Source: Paenibacillus pinistramenti
GTDB lineage: Bacteria; Bacillota; Bacilli; Paenibacillales; Paenibacillaceae
Direction of reading: 5' to 3'
Length of the DNA stretch: 50,217 bases
Assembly: GCF_005869875.1 (NCBI RefSeq)
Contig: NZ_VAWG01000021.1
Span: 1-50,217, forward strand
Shown here: in pieces, positions 9,491-17,504 of the stretch
Layout: every line of letters begins with the position of its first letter
Numbering within the stretch: the first letter of the stretch is position 1
Translations under genes and position numbers: made by a program
Notes under the pieces: model-generated
Databases searched by the model: none
What the model was told of the DNA's origin: nothing
The model's input: the letters and a program-made list of their open reading frames with translations, nothing else

Positions 9491-10663
9491 ATGAATTTGA
9501 ATAGGAAAATCCGTACAGCAGCACTGCTGCTGGCATCCGTTATGCTGGCCGGTGGGCAGCTGGACGTCATGGCGCAGTCTTCGTCCGCGGCGGCCAAGAG
9601 CAAGAGCGCGGCGGGCACAAGCAGTGCTTCAGCCCAAACCGCAGCAGCTTCCGGATTGGCTGCGAGCTCCGTCAAGACCTCCGCACTTACAACCGATCCC
9701 GTCCCAGGGATTATTCAAAAGGTATCGCCTTCCGTAGTAGGCATCATCGGGGAGGCGGCGGAAAGCGACAGTGATCAGGCAGCCAGCGAGTATTACGGCA
9801 GTGATACTAGTGATACTTCCATGGAATCAGCTGAGAATCTGGCTCACGGAACAGGAGTCATTATCAGAGCTGACGGCTGGATTGTCACAAACGCCCATGT
9901 GGTTAACGGGATTCTCGATCCTACGGTAGTCACTTCAACCGGCAAAACATACACCATCGATAAATCTTACATAGATACAGTCAGTGACCTGGCACTGATC
10001 CACATAAAGGCAGCCGGGCTGAAGCCGGCAGCACTGGCTCCGGCAGGCACGGTTACACAGGTTGGGGAGAAGGTTGTCGCGCTCGGCACGCCGGTCTCCT
10101 TCACGCTGCGCGGTTCGGCAACAGAAGGGATTATCAGCGGAGTTAACCGGGCGGTAAGCGCCGCCTATCGCCTCATCCAGACCGATGCCGCAATCAATCC
10201 GGGGAACAGCGGAGGCCCGCTGCTGAATATGAAAGGCGAGGTGATCGGCATCAATTCGCTTAAATATGAGGCGGTTGGCGTAGAGAATCTTGGCTTCTCG
10301 ATCCCTTATGATACGGTCCGCTATGTTATTCAGCAGCTGTTCGCCTACGGCGAGGTTCACCGCCCGGCGCTGGGTGTTACCCTGGAAGAGGGCTGGTCTG
10401 CTGAAATCGGCCTTCCAAGCGACGATCCTCTGACCGTGGTGAGCGTCGATTCAGCCGCAGCACGCAAAGCCGGCATTCAGGCCGGGGACAAAATTTACCG
10501 GGTAAATACAACGGCGGTTACTTCCATCGTGGATCTGAACGAGCTCTTGAAGAAATACAAGCCGGGACAAACCGTTTCCTTATGGATGCAGTCGGGCGGG
10601 GACATCGTGAAGCGCAGTCTGGTGCTCTCTTTGGACGATAGCAGCGCTGCGGCCAGCGACTAA
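9491..10663 (+). CDS. Exported HtrA/DegP-like serine protease (S1C family) with PDZ domain
   Basis: 390 aa. A signal peptide (RKIRTAALLLASVMLAGG, likely cleaved after DVMA) and an Ala/Ser-rich linker precede a trypsin-like domain. The catalytic triad is visible as His136 (VTNAHVV), Asp166 (SDLALI) and Ser240 (NPGNSGGPL). A PDZ domain fills the C-terminus (ALGVTLEEGW...AGIQAGDKIYRVN). HtrA proteases degrade or refold misfolded exported proteins. Unlike B. subtilis HtrA/HtrB, which keep an N-terminal membrane anchor, this one seems secreted or only loosely tethered. The neighbouring stalk protein, 72 bases downstream, probably shares its transcript and has a similar Ala-rich N-terminus. The substrate is unknown. 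Confidence 0.9.
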   Translation: MNLNRKIRTAALLLASVMLAGGQLDVMAQSSSAAAKSKSAAGTSSASAQTAAASGLAASSVKTSALTTDPVPGIIQKVSPSVVGIIGEAAESDSDQAASEYYGSDTSDTSMESAENLAHGTGVIIRADGWIVTNAHVVNGILDPTVVTSTGKTYTIDKSYIDTVSDLALIHIKAAGLKPAALAPAGTVTQVGEKVVALGTPVSFTLRGSATEGIISGVNRAVSAAYRLIQTDAAINPGNSGGPLLNMKGEVIGINSLKYEAVGVENLGFSIPYDTVRYVIQQLFAYGEVHRPALGVTLEEGWSAEIGLPSDDPLTVVSVDSAAARKAGIQAGDKIYRVNTTAVTSIVDLNELLKKYKPGQTVSLWMQSGGDIVKRSLVLSLDDSSAAASD

Positions 10664-10735
10664 ACTCAAACTTGACGATACAGAATCTGGTTCAAGAAAT
10701 CCGAAATCCAAATAACGGGAAGAGGTCTAACTTGT

Positions 10736-12748
10736 ATGTTAATGAAAAATAAATCGGCGCTCCTGCTGGCAGCCGCTCTGCTCGCCGGAATATCGTCTGC
10801 TGCTGCCCAGTCCGCATTTGCGGCCTCGGCTGAAGTCGGCAGCTCCGCAGCTGTGGCAGCCGCTGGCGAATCGGCCGCAGGTTCACAATCCCAGCTGGAC
10901 GAGCTGCATCTGAAGATCGGCAGCAGACAGGCAGAGATTAATGGAACAACGGCGACCATCCTCCGTGCTCCTTTCTCTCAGCAGGGGACAACGATGGTGC
11001 CGCTTGGTGTGTTTGCCAGTGCATTTGGAGCTGAAAGCCGGTTAAGCGACGGCAATACGATCAAGGTGACGCTTGGAGCAAGCAAAGCAACGATGACGAT
11101 CGGAAGCAAGGTGCTCTGGACAAGCAAGGGGAAAGTTACGATGAACGCTGCCCCGACCATGGTCGGCGGCGTCCTGATGGTTCCGCTGCGGCCGGTGGCA
11201 CAGGCTCTTGGCGCGTCAGTATCCGGCTCGGATGGTGAAATCATCGTGCAGATGCCCAAATCACTGGAAGAATCTTCGGATGAAGGCTCCTACGGAGATG
11301 GATCAGGCCTTGCGATGGTTGGCAACAGCTATTACGGCTGGAGCATGATCAACCCGGGAACCAAGGTCAGTCAAAGCAGCGAGGACGAGAGTCTGGTATC
11401 GTTCAGCGACGCGGAGGGCAATTATTATCTGCAGGTGTATGTAGCCGTAAATCAGCCGGAGCAGGACAGCGAATCGCTCCTTGACAATCTGGCGGAAGAA
11501 GCCAAAGCCAGTGAGGAAGCGGTGCTTCATGAGGAAGTGGTCAATAGCGGCGGCGAATCTTACGCACGGCTCATTACCAGCGATGCATCCGGCATGCTCT
11601 CTGAATATCGGGCTTATTATGCCAATCATAAGATCTACGAGGTTTATCTGACCGTGGCCGATGCTTATATTTATCAGGACTTTGACAGCTACGCAGGGCT
11701 GCTCGATTCCTTCCAGACCTCCTATGACTCCGGCAATCCGGAGATTGAGGATCTGTCCACGTTGACCGATGAAGGGCAGACGCTGCACAGCGATATGTAT
11801 GGGATTGCTTTGGACTTGCCTGCCGGCTGGTCGGCGGACAAGAACGGAACGGATTTTACAGGTCTGGAAGGAGAAAGCATCCACTTAAACGTCTCTTCCA
11901 ATCCGGCAGGAGCAAGCCTCGATGATTGGACCGAGCAGATGAAGCAGCGCCTTGCCAAGCTGTATGTGCCTTCGGCACTCAAGGTTGTGAGTGTGAGCGA
12001 AACGGAGGTTTCCGGCGAGGAGGCGGCTGTGCTTAAAGCGGAGGTCAATTCCGGGGATGGCTGGAAGCCATTTTACGAGGTGCTTCTTATTAAAGATGGC
12101 CACCGCTATCTGATGGAATATCACGGTACGGCTGCAGCAGCCGATTCTTCCACTGCAGATGCTTCCACTACAGACAATTCCACTGCAGACACTTCGACAA
12201 CAGCCGCGGATCAGGTATTTGACCAAATGCTGCAGTCCGCCTATATTCCTTTTGACGAGATTGAGGTTTATTTCGGCAGCCTGGAAGACCGGAGTCAGGA
12301 GAGCGATTTTACAAGAACCACCTCCAAGACTTCGACCGCCTACGGCTTCACGATTCAGATCCCGAGATATTGGGCGGCCCAAATCGATCAGTTTAACCAA
12401 TCTTATGTGCAGTACAGCTTCCCTGGCGGCAGCTTTAAACTGGCTATGGGAGAGACCGATGATCCGGAGCTGTATTTGGGCGATCTGGCCAGCGCGTACT
12501 CGGCCGCAGCTTCTGCGGGCCAGAATGTAACGGTAACAACGGAAAAATCAACAATTGCCGGTGTGCCTGCGACTATGTTCACCATTCACGACCAGACAGA
12601 CGGCATTCCGAGCACCAAACGGGTCGCTGCGTTCAGTCACAAGGGCGTATTCTACCAGCTGACGTTTACGCTGAATGACGCCAACGCGACGGCTGAACAG
12701 AAAGCGGCGATGAGCATTGTGGAGAAGTCGTTTCAATTTTTGGATTAA
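10736..12748 (+). CDS. Exported stalk-domain protein with three PsbP/DcrB-like modules
   Basis: 670 aa. A signal peptide (KNKSALLLAAALLAGISS..., cleavage near AFA) precedes a copper-amine-oxidase-like N-terminal 'stalk' domain at residues ~67-170 (TTMVPLGVFASAFGAE, GVLMVPLRPVAQALGA). Three similar modules follow at ~197-325, ~354-506 and ~535-670, each opening with a Y-G-x-x-x-x-x-P-x-x-W-like strand (YGWSMINPG, YGIALDLPAGW, YGFTIQIPRYW) and ending near an SFQ/SYI segment. They resemble PsbP/DcrB-type folds. Module two is split by a Ser/Thr/Asp/Ala repeat (~470-495). No catalytic residues were seen; a wall-surface role is inferred from the export signal and the HtrA neighbour. ATG 10736 has AGAGG ten bases upstream; ATG 10742 is an alternative. 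Confidence 0.8.
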   Translation: MLMKNKSALLLAAALLAGISSAAAQSAFAASAEVGSSAAVAAAGESAAGSQSQLDELHLKIGSRQAEINGTTATILRAPFSQQGTTMVPLGVFASAFGAESRLSDGNTIKVTLGASKATMTIGSKVLWTSKGKVTMNAAPTMVGGVLMVPLRPVAQALGASVSGSDGEIIVQMPKSLEESSDEGSYGDGSGLAMVGNSYYGWSMINPGTKVSQSSEDESLVSFSDAEGNYYLQVYVAVNQPEQDSESLLDNLAEEAKASEEAVLHEEVVNSGGESYARLITSDASGMLSEYRAYYANHKIYEVYLTVADAYIYQDFDSYAGLLDSFQTSYDSGNPEIEDLSTLTDEGQTLHSDMYGIALDLPAGWSADKNGTDFTGLEGESIHLNVSSNPAGASLDDWTEQMKQRLAKLYVPSALKVVSVSETEVSGEEAAVLKAEVNSGDGWKPFYEVLLIKDGHRYLMEYHGTAAAADSSTADASTTDNSTADTSTTAADQVFDQMLQSAYIPFDEIEVYFGSLEDRSQESDFTRTTSKTSTAYGFTIQIPRYWAAQIDQFNQSYVQYSFPGGSFKLAMGETDDPELYLGDLASAYSAAASAGQNVTVTTEKSTIAGVPATMFTIHDQTDGIPSTKRVAAFSHKGVFYQLTFTLNDANATAEQKAAMSIVEKSFQFLD

Positions 12749-12787
12749 ATTATTGGATGATGATAATCTTTCAGGTCTTTCTTATGA

Positions 12788-12829
12788 CCCGGCTGTCAGG
12801 CCCTGCGCCGTCAGCCGGGCTTTCTTTTT
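12788..12829 (+). terminator. Terminator after the stalk protein
   Basis: CCCGGCTG (12788-12795) pairs with CAGCCGGG (12812-12819), followed by CTTTCTTTTT. It ends the HtrA-stalk transcript. Confidence 0.8.
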
Positions 12830-12877
12830 CCCACGAAAATATTACAATATCTTTCACCTTTCTTCCCTCCGCCTTTG

Positions 12878-12886
12878 TGATACAAT
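12878..12886 (+). promoter_or_regulatory. Extended -10 promoter for dgk-dck
   Basis: TGATACAAT has the TGn extension plus TACAAT, ~55 bases before the dgk start. No good -35 box lies 17 bases upstream, as is common for extended -10 promoters. Confidence 0.45.
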
Positions 12887-12940
12887 GTTCTAGTCTGTTT
12901 AGTGGCAAGTGATCAGCAAGTGATGCAGGAGGACCTTGAA

Positions 12941-13564
12941 GTGAAGAAACTATGTCCGTTTATTGCGGTTGAGGGAGCAATTGGCGCTGGCAAAACGACG
13001 CTGGCAACGATGCTCTCGGACCGATTTGATATTCCGCTTCTGAAAGAGATTGTGGAGGAGAACCCGTTTCTGGACAAGTTCTACCACAACATCGAGGAGT
13101 GGAGCTTCCAGCTGGAGATGTTTTTCTTATGCAACCGGTACAAGCAGCTTGAAGAGACGGGGCTGCAGTATGTCTCCCGGCACCAGCCGGTGATTTCCGA
13201 TTATCATATTTATAAAAATCTCATCTTCGCCCAGCGCACGCTGAAAGGCGTCAAACTGGACAAATACCGCCAAATCTATCATCTGCTGACCGAGGATTTG
13301 CCGAAGCCCAATATTGTCATCTACATCCGGGCGAGCCTGGAGACGATTCTGAAGAGGATCGAGCTGCGCGGAAGGGACTTTGAAACGGTGATTGAACCGG
13401 CTTATCTGCAGCAGCTGATTGAAGATTACGAGACGGCTTTTGATGAACTGAGGAAGACGGAGCCTGAGACCACGATTATAACTGTGAACGGGGATGAGAT
13501 GGATTTTGTCGAGCATCCCGGGCATTTTGAACATATCGTTTCCCAAGTAAAGGAGCTTTTATAA
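12941..13564 (+). CDS. dgk: Deoxyguanosine kinase
   Basis: 207 aa from the GTG at 12941, which has GGAGG eight bases upstream. This is exactly the length of B. subtilis Dgk, so the longer open frame from 12902 is rejected. It is a deoxynucleoside kinase: P-loop EGAIGAGKTTLA near the N-terminus, then EENPFLDKFY, EWSFQLEMFFL and the SDYHIYKNLIFA segment. The lid arginines are in LKRIELRGRDFE. It phosphorylates salvaged deoxyguanosine to dGMP. The downstream dck starts one base after its stop, so the salvage pair is one operon, arranged as paralogues. Confidence 0.93.
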   Translation: MKKLCPFIAVEGAIGAGKTTLATMLSDRFDIPLLKEIVEENPFLDKFYHNIEEWSFQLEMFFLCNRYKQLEETGLQYVSRHQPVISDYHIYKNLIFAQRTLKGVKLDKYRQIYHLLTEDLPKPNIVIYIRASLETILKRIELRGRDFETVIEPAYLQQLIEDYETAFDELRKTEPETTIITVNGDEMDFVEHPGHFEHIVSQVKELL

Positions 13565-13565
13565 A

Positions 13566-14231
13566 ATGAACCATTTATATAATATCCCGTCCGACGCGCT
13601 GATTACGGTGGCGGGCACGGTGGGCGTAGGCAAATCTACGCTGACGCAGGCGCTGGCGAATCGTTTGGGCTTCAAGACTTCGATGGAAAAAGTCGACCAT
13701 AACCCTTATCTCGAAAAATTCTACCACGACTTCGAGCGGTGGAGCTTCCACCTGCAGATCTACTTCCTGGCAGAGCGCTTTAAGGAGCAGAAGGCGATTT
13801 TTGAAGCGGGCGGCGGGTTTGTGCAGGATCGCTCGATCTACGAGGATACCGGTATTTTTGCCAAAATGCATGCCGATCAAGGCACCATGTCCAAGACCGA
13901 TTACGAAACTTATACCAGCCTGTTCGAGGCAATGGTGATGACGCCGTATTTCCCGCATCCGGATGTGCTGATCTATCTGGAAGGCGAGCTGCCTTCGATT
14001 CTGACGCGTATTAAGCTGCGCGGACGCGAGATGGAGATTCAGACCGACGTCTCTTACTGGGAGCACATGCACGAAAGATATGCGAACTGGATTAACGAGT
14101 TCACCGCTTGTCCGGTGCTGCGGCTGAACATTGACGAATATGATGCCAACGATCCGGCTTCGCTGGATGAAGTGATTGGCAAAATCAGTGAAATGATTCA
14201 GAATTCGAGGGCGGAGCGGATTAAAGCTTAA
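13566..14231 (+). CDS. dck: Deoxyadenosine/deoxycytidine kinase
   Basis: 221 aa. It matches B. subtilis Dck along its length: P-loop GTVGVGKSTL, HNPYLEKFYHDFERWSFHLQ, FVQDRSIYEDTGIFAKMHA with the catalytic-region DRS motif, and TRIKLRGREME in the lid. It phosphorylates deoxyadenosine and deoxycytidine for DNA precursor salvage, complementing Dgk. Dgk and Dck act as separate homodimers or as the heterodimer known from lactobacilli; which applies here cannot be seen. The ribosome site (AAAGGAG) lies inside the end of dgk. No clear terminator follows. Confidence 0.95.
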   Translation: MNHLYNIPSDALITVAGTVGVGKSTLTQALANRLGFKTSMEKVDHNPYLEKFYHDFERWSFHLQIYFLAERFKEQKAIFEAGGGFVQDRSIYEDTGIFAKMHADQGTMSKTDYETYTSLFEAMVMTPYFPHPDVLIYLEGELPSILTRIKLRGREMEIQTDVSYWEHMHERYANWINEFTACPVLRLNIDEYDANDPASLDEVIGKISEMIQNSRAERIKA

Positions 14232-14295
14232 TTCAGTATGAAGAATAGTGAATTTAGGGATGGTTGGATCGGCTGAAGGGTTTTATTTCCTTTGG

Positions 14296-14324
14296 TTGAG
14301 GTATATTTTTAAGTGTGCTAAGAT
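14296..14324 (+). promoter_or_regulatory. Promoter of the putative antitoxin RNA
   Basis: TTGAGG (14296-14301) and TAAGAT (14319-14324) are exactly 17 bases apart. No ribosome site plus convincing open frame follows, but a structured stretch ending in a terminator hairpin does. Confidence 0.55.
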
Positions 14325-14330
14325 AACAAT

Positions 14331-14456
14331 AAATAAGGAGCCGTGCTGGAACACGACTCCCCCGTACACTTGCCGCTTTAAAGAGCGGTCGGCTGTAGGT
14401 TCAAGAGCGAGTGAAATAGACCGCTGCCTTTACCTGAGGGCGGTCTATTTCTTTGT
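14331..14456 (+). ncRNA. Putative type I antitoxin (antisense) RNA
   Basis: About 125 bases run from the predicted start after the -10 box to the T-rich end of the hairpin at 14414-14450. Visible stem-loops are GAGCCGTG/CACGACTC (14338-14359, one mismatch), CCGCT/AGCGG (14373-14388) and the terminator stem. Its 3' part is antisense to the 3' end of the toxin frame on the other strand. That convergent, tail-overlapping layout is the one used by Fst/TxpA/BsrG-type toxin-antitoxin pairs. The identification rests on layout and structure, not on a known RNA family. Confidence 0.55.
14414..14450 (+). terminator. Shared terminator hairpin of the toxin-antitoxin pair
   Basis: AAATAGACCGC (14414-14424) pairs perfectly with GCGGTCTATTT (14440-14450), with further pairing inside. 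The forward strand continues CTTTGTGTTTT; the reverse-strand arm itself ends in TATTT. It could terminate both convergent RNAs. Confidence 0.7.
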
Positions 14457-14557
14457 GTTTTGATTAATAGCAACTACAATCGCTACTACCAGCGTAAGCA
14501 GCCTATGATAAGCGTGACAAAACTGATCATGATCGTAAGAGCGTCCTTAATCGCCAC
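14445..14557 (-). pseudogene. Frameshifted holin-like type I toxin
   Basis: Starting at GTG 14557 (GGAGG eight bases upstream), the reverse strand reads MAIKDALTIMISFVTLIIG, then runs into a stop after four off-frame codons. Supplying one missing base after the GG at 14503-14502 restores LLTLVVAIVVAINQNTKK and a TAG at 14447-14445. The sum is a ~37-residue peptide with one hydrophobic helix and a Lys-rich tail, beginning with the 'ALTIMISF' core typical of the Firmicute holin-like toxin family (TxpA/BsrG/Fst-like). Such toxins depolarise or disrupt the membrane when unpaired from their RNA antitoxin. The one-base loss, if not a sequencing error, makes it inactive. Too short for ordinary gene finders. 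Confidence 0.65.
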
Positions 14558-14566
14558 GGGCATCAC

Positions 14567-14580
14567 CTCCCTTTAGGGAG
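14567..14580 (-). promoter_or_regulatory. Hairpin masking the toxin ribosome site
   Basis: On the reverse strand CTCCC-TAAA-GGGAG folds back on the Shine-Dalgarno sequence GGGAGG of the toxin frame. Sequestered ribosome sites are a usual trait of type I toxin mRNAs. Confidence 0.5.
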
Positions 14581-14811
14581 ACTAGCCGACCGTCCTTTAA
14601 GCCAGATTCGTGTACTTGTTAAGTCACAGCAAATATTTGGTAGATTGGCGAGTTCTTCATAAGTCTAAGTCTCTGAAGAGCCTGATTCATGTTGGAAGTG
14701 CTAGAGCGCAGCAGGAATGTCTGGTAAACTAGATGAGTCTGTAAAGATTAAATTTTATGGAATAACATTCAAGCCCAAGAAAACATTTCAGGTTATGAGT
14801 ACACGCCGCAG
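14581..14811. other. Gene-free spacer before the U32 gene
   Basis: No convincing coding frame, RNA or repeat was seen on either strand. It should hold the promoters of the toxin mRNA (reverse) and of the U32 gene (forward), but neither is clear. Confidence 0.4.
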
Positions 14812-14857
14812 GGCCGGAAGTTCAAAGGTTTACAAGTTTACACCGGCCAATGCCGGT
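14812..14857 (+). promoter_or_regulatory. Possible alternative hairpins in the U32 gene leader
   Basis: ACCGGC (14842-14847) pairs with GCCGGT (14852-14857), only a few bases before the GGGAGGAT ribosome site. The same arm, as CCGGCC (14843-14848), could instead pair with GGCCGG at 14812-14817. The two structures exclude each other, which could tune translation. No ligand or known riboswitch was recognised. Confidence 0.3.
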
Positions 14858-14877
14858 TTGGGAGGATATCCAATCAT

Positions 14878-17385
14878 ATGAGCAAAATTACAAGGCAAGA
14901 CGTGGAGCTGCTGGCGCCGGCGGGCGATTGGGACTGCATGCGTGCGGCGGTGGCGAACGGAGCTGACGCGGTCTTTTTCGGCGTAGAGAAGTTTAATGCC
15001 CGCGCCCGGGCGAACAATTTCCGCATGGAAGAGCTGCCGGAGATTATGGCGTTTCTGCACAGCTATGGAGTTAAGGGATTTTTGACGTTTAATATATTGG
15101 TGTTTGAGGACGAGCTGAAAGACGCGAAAGAGCTGATTGACGCTTGTATTGATGCGGGCGTGGACGCGGTGATAGTGCAGGATCTGGGTCTGGTAAAAAT
15201 GATCCGTGAAATCTCGCCGGACTTCCCGATTCACGGTTCCACCCAAATGACGATTACCTCGCCGGAGGCGGTCGAGTTCACCAAGCCTTGGGGCATGGAG
15301 CGGGTCGTGCTTGGACGGGAAAACAACTTGAAGCAGATCAAACAAATTGGCGACCAGGCCAAGCTGCCGATGGAAGTGTTCGTGCACGGCGCTTTGTGCG
15401 TGTCTTACTCCGGCCAGTGCCTGACCTCGGAAATGTGGGGCGGACGCTCCGCGAACCGCGGCGAATGCGCGCAGGCGTGCCGCCTGCCGTATGACCTGAT
15501 GGTCGACGGCGAGCAGAAGCCGATGGGCGATGTAGCCTATCTGCTGTCGCCAAAGGATTTGGCGGCAATTGATATTATGCCGGAGCTGATTGAAGCGGGC
15601 GTTACGTCTTTTAAAATTGAAGGCCGTCTGAAGAGCCCGGAATACGTGGCCAACGTGGTCAGCAAATACAGCAAAGCGATCGACAACTATTTCGAGGGCC
15701 ATAACGAGCTGCCGACGAAGGAAGAAATCCGCGAGCTGCAGCAAAGCTTCTCGCGCGGCTTTACGCACGGCTTCCTGGAAGGCACCAACAACAAGAAGCT
15801 TGTCGACGGCACGTTCCCTAAGAGCCGCGGCGTGTATCTGGGACGCGTCGAGCAGGTGCTGCGGGACGGCGTCGTTTGTAAAATCGAGGCGCCGCTGAAG
15901 CGCGGCGACGGGATTGTGTTTGATGCGGGCGACCCGACGAAGAAGGAGGAGGGCGGCCGCGTCTACGATCTTCGCCGCAAAGGCGTGAAGATCGAGGGCG
16001 AAGCCGGCGAAGGCTGGTTTGTCGACATTGTGGCAGGCCGCAATGACGTGGATCTTCGCCGTGTGCATGTGGGCGACCGGATCTGGAAGACGAGCGATCC
16101 GGCGCTGGACAAGCGGCTGCGCCAAACGTTTGAGACCGAGAAGCCGTACCGGGTATTCCCGGTACATGTGCGCGCGGTCGGCAACCCGGGCCAGCCGCTG
16201 ATCACCTTCTGGACGGATGTCCAGAAGGGCACCACGGTGCGGGTCGATTCGGAGCTGGAGCTTGACCTCGCGAAGAAGCGGCCCATGGACTACGAACTGC
16301 TCGAGGAGCAGTTCGGCCGCCTTGGCGGCACCCTCTTCCAGCTGGAGAAGCTGGAAGTGGACCTGCACGGCGACGTCATCGTGCCGATGCGCGAGCTCAA
16401 CAGCATCCGCCGCCGCGCGGTGGAGCTGCTCGCGGGCGAGCGCCCGAAAGCTCCCGTGTACACGAAACGGGAGGCCGACATCTTCGGCGACGCGGCGACT
16501 GCCGCTGCGCCGGTGCCTTTGGGCGGTGCGAAGCTCACCGCCCTCTGCCGCAGCCTTGACCAGGTGCTTGCTGCCGTGAAGACCGGCGTCGATTTCATCT
16601 ACGCGGACTTCGAGTTCATCAAGCAGTTCCCGGCTGCGGTGGAAGCCGTTCATGCCGCGGGCAAGCAGATCGCGCTGGCTACGCCGCGCATCCATATGCC
16701 GGGCGAGAACGGCTACCACAACAACATCCTGCGTCTCAAGCCCGACGCCGTTCTGGTGCGCAACACCGGCGCGCTCTACTTCTATCTCCGCCACCGGCTG
16801 GAGAATCCGCTCGCGCACCAGCCAAAGCTGATTGGCGATTTCTCTCTGAACATCGCCAACCACAAAGCTGTGGAGCTGTTCCTGGAAGCGGGCTGCGACG
16901 TCGTTACTCCGTCGTACGACCTCAACATCCAGCAGATGGTCGATCTGCTGGGCAAGAGCCGTACCGGCCAGATGGAAGTGGTCATCCACCAGCATCTGCC
17001 AATGTTCCATACCGAACACTGCGTGTACTGCACCTTCCTCAGCGAAGGTACGGATTACACGAACTGCGGCCGGCCGTGTGAAGAGCACCGCGCGTCCCTG
17101 CAGGACCGCATCGGCATGAGCCATCCGGTCCGCGTCGATGAAGGCTGCCGCAACACGGTGTACAACGCAATCGAGCAGTCCGGCGCGGAATACCTCACGA
17201 ACTTCATGCAGCTCGGCGTATCCAGCTTCCGGGTAGAGTTCCTGGAGGAGACGCCGGAGCAGGTTCAGGAGGTAATCGACCTGTACACCCGCGCCCTGCG
17301 CGGTGAAATCAGCGGCACCCAGGTATGGAAGACGCTGAAAGCCACCAACCAGCTTGGCGTAACACGCGGCCAGCTGGTGAAATAA
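14878..17385 (+). CDS. U32 family protein with DUF3656-type region (RlhA/TrhP-like RNA hydroxylase)
   Basis: 835 aa, longer than E. coli RlhA (~650). The N-terminal half is a classical U32 'peptidase' domain: ELLAPAGDWDCMRAAVANGADAVFFG, GFLTFNILV, then FVHGALCVSYSGQCLTSEMW and NRGECAQACRLPY. The four cysteines match those that hold the iron-sulfur cluster in U32 proteins. Despite the name, characterised members hydroxylate RNA: RlhA makes 5-hydroxycytidine-2501 in 23S rRNA, and TrhP/YrrN-YrrO make 5-hydroxyuridine in tRNA. The middle (~390-560) fits the DUF3656 region of RlhA. The last ~270 residues form a second U32-like barrel with its own cysteines (EHCVYCTFL...NCGRPCEEH). An RlhA-like role is inference. 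GGGAGGA gives the ribosome site; a palindromic terminator overlaps the stop. Confidence 0.85.
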   Translation: MSKITRQDVELLAPAGDWDCMRAAVANGADAVFFGVEKFNARARANNFRMEELPEIMAFLHSYGVKGFLTFNILVFEDELKDAKELIDACIDAGVDAVIVQDLGLVKMIREISPDFPIHGSTQMTITSPEAVEFTKPWGMERVVLGRENNLKQIKQIGDQAKLPMEVFVHGALCVSYSGQCLTSEMWGGRSANRGECAQACRLPYDLMVDGEQKPMGDVAYLLSPKDLAAIDIMPELIEAGVTSFKIEGRLKSPEYVANVVSKYSKAIDNYFEGHNELPTKEEIRELQQSFSRGFTHGFLEGTNNKKLVDGTFPKSRGVYLGRVEQVLRDGVVCKIEAPLKRGDGIVFDAGDPTKKEEGGRVYDLRRKGVKIEGEAGEGWFVDIVAGRNDVDLRRVHVGDRIWKTSDPALDKRLRQTFETEKPYRVFPVHVRAVGNPGQPLITFWTDVQKGTTVRVDSELELDLAKKRPMDYELLEEQFGRLGGTLFQLEKLEVDLHGDVIVPMRELNSIRRRAVELLAGERPKAPVYTKREADIFGDAATAAAPVPLGGAKLTALCRSLDQVLAAVKTGVDFIYADFEFIKQFPAAVEAVHAAGKQIALATPRIHMPGENGYHNNILRLKPDAVLVRNTGALYFYLRHRLENPLAHQPKLIGDFSLNIANHKAVELFLEAGCDVVTPSYDLNIQQMVDLLGKSRTGQMEVVIHQHLPMFHTEHCVYCTFLSEGTDYTNCGRPCEEHRASLQDRIGMSHPVRVDEGCRNTVYNAIEQSGAEYLTNFMQLGVSSFRVEFLEETPEQVQEVIDLYTRALRGEISGTQVWKTLKATNQLGVTRGQLVK

Positions 17386-17408
17386 TTCCTTCGCTGAAGG
17401 AATTATTT
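17380..17408 (+). terminator. Terminator overlapping the U32 stop codon
   Basis: A perfect 13-bp stem (17380-17392 with 17396-17408) and 3-base loop; the right arm ends in ATTATTT. The TAA stop lies in the left arm. Confidence 0.65.
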
Positions 17409-17462
17409 CCGGGGAAATTCGGCAATTCCTGATCGAATGCCCGAAATAGCATAATAAATCAC

Positions 17463-17504
17463 AAAGAGTCTTCTGTTCCTTTTTGGGAACGGAAGACTCT
17501 TTTT
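17463..17504 (+). terminator. Strong second terminator hairpin
   Basis: AAAGAGTCTTC-GTTCC pairs with GGAAC-GAAGACTCTTT around a T5 loop, followed by a T5 run. The A-rich left arm makes it able to work on either strand, but the downstream T-run favours the forward transcript. Confidence 0.75.

Noticed and set aside
12902..12940. N-terminal extension of the dgk frame
   Set aside because: The GGAGG site serves the GTG at 12941, which gives exactly the family length.
14384..14590. CGGTCGGCT shared by the antitoxin RNA and the toxin mRNA leader as a base-pairing site
   Set aside because: Both RNAs carry the same, not the complementary, nine bases (the DNA copies are inverted), so they cannot pair there; probably chance or an old duplication.
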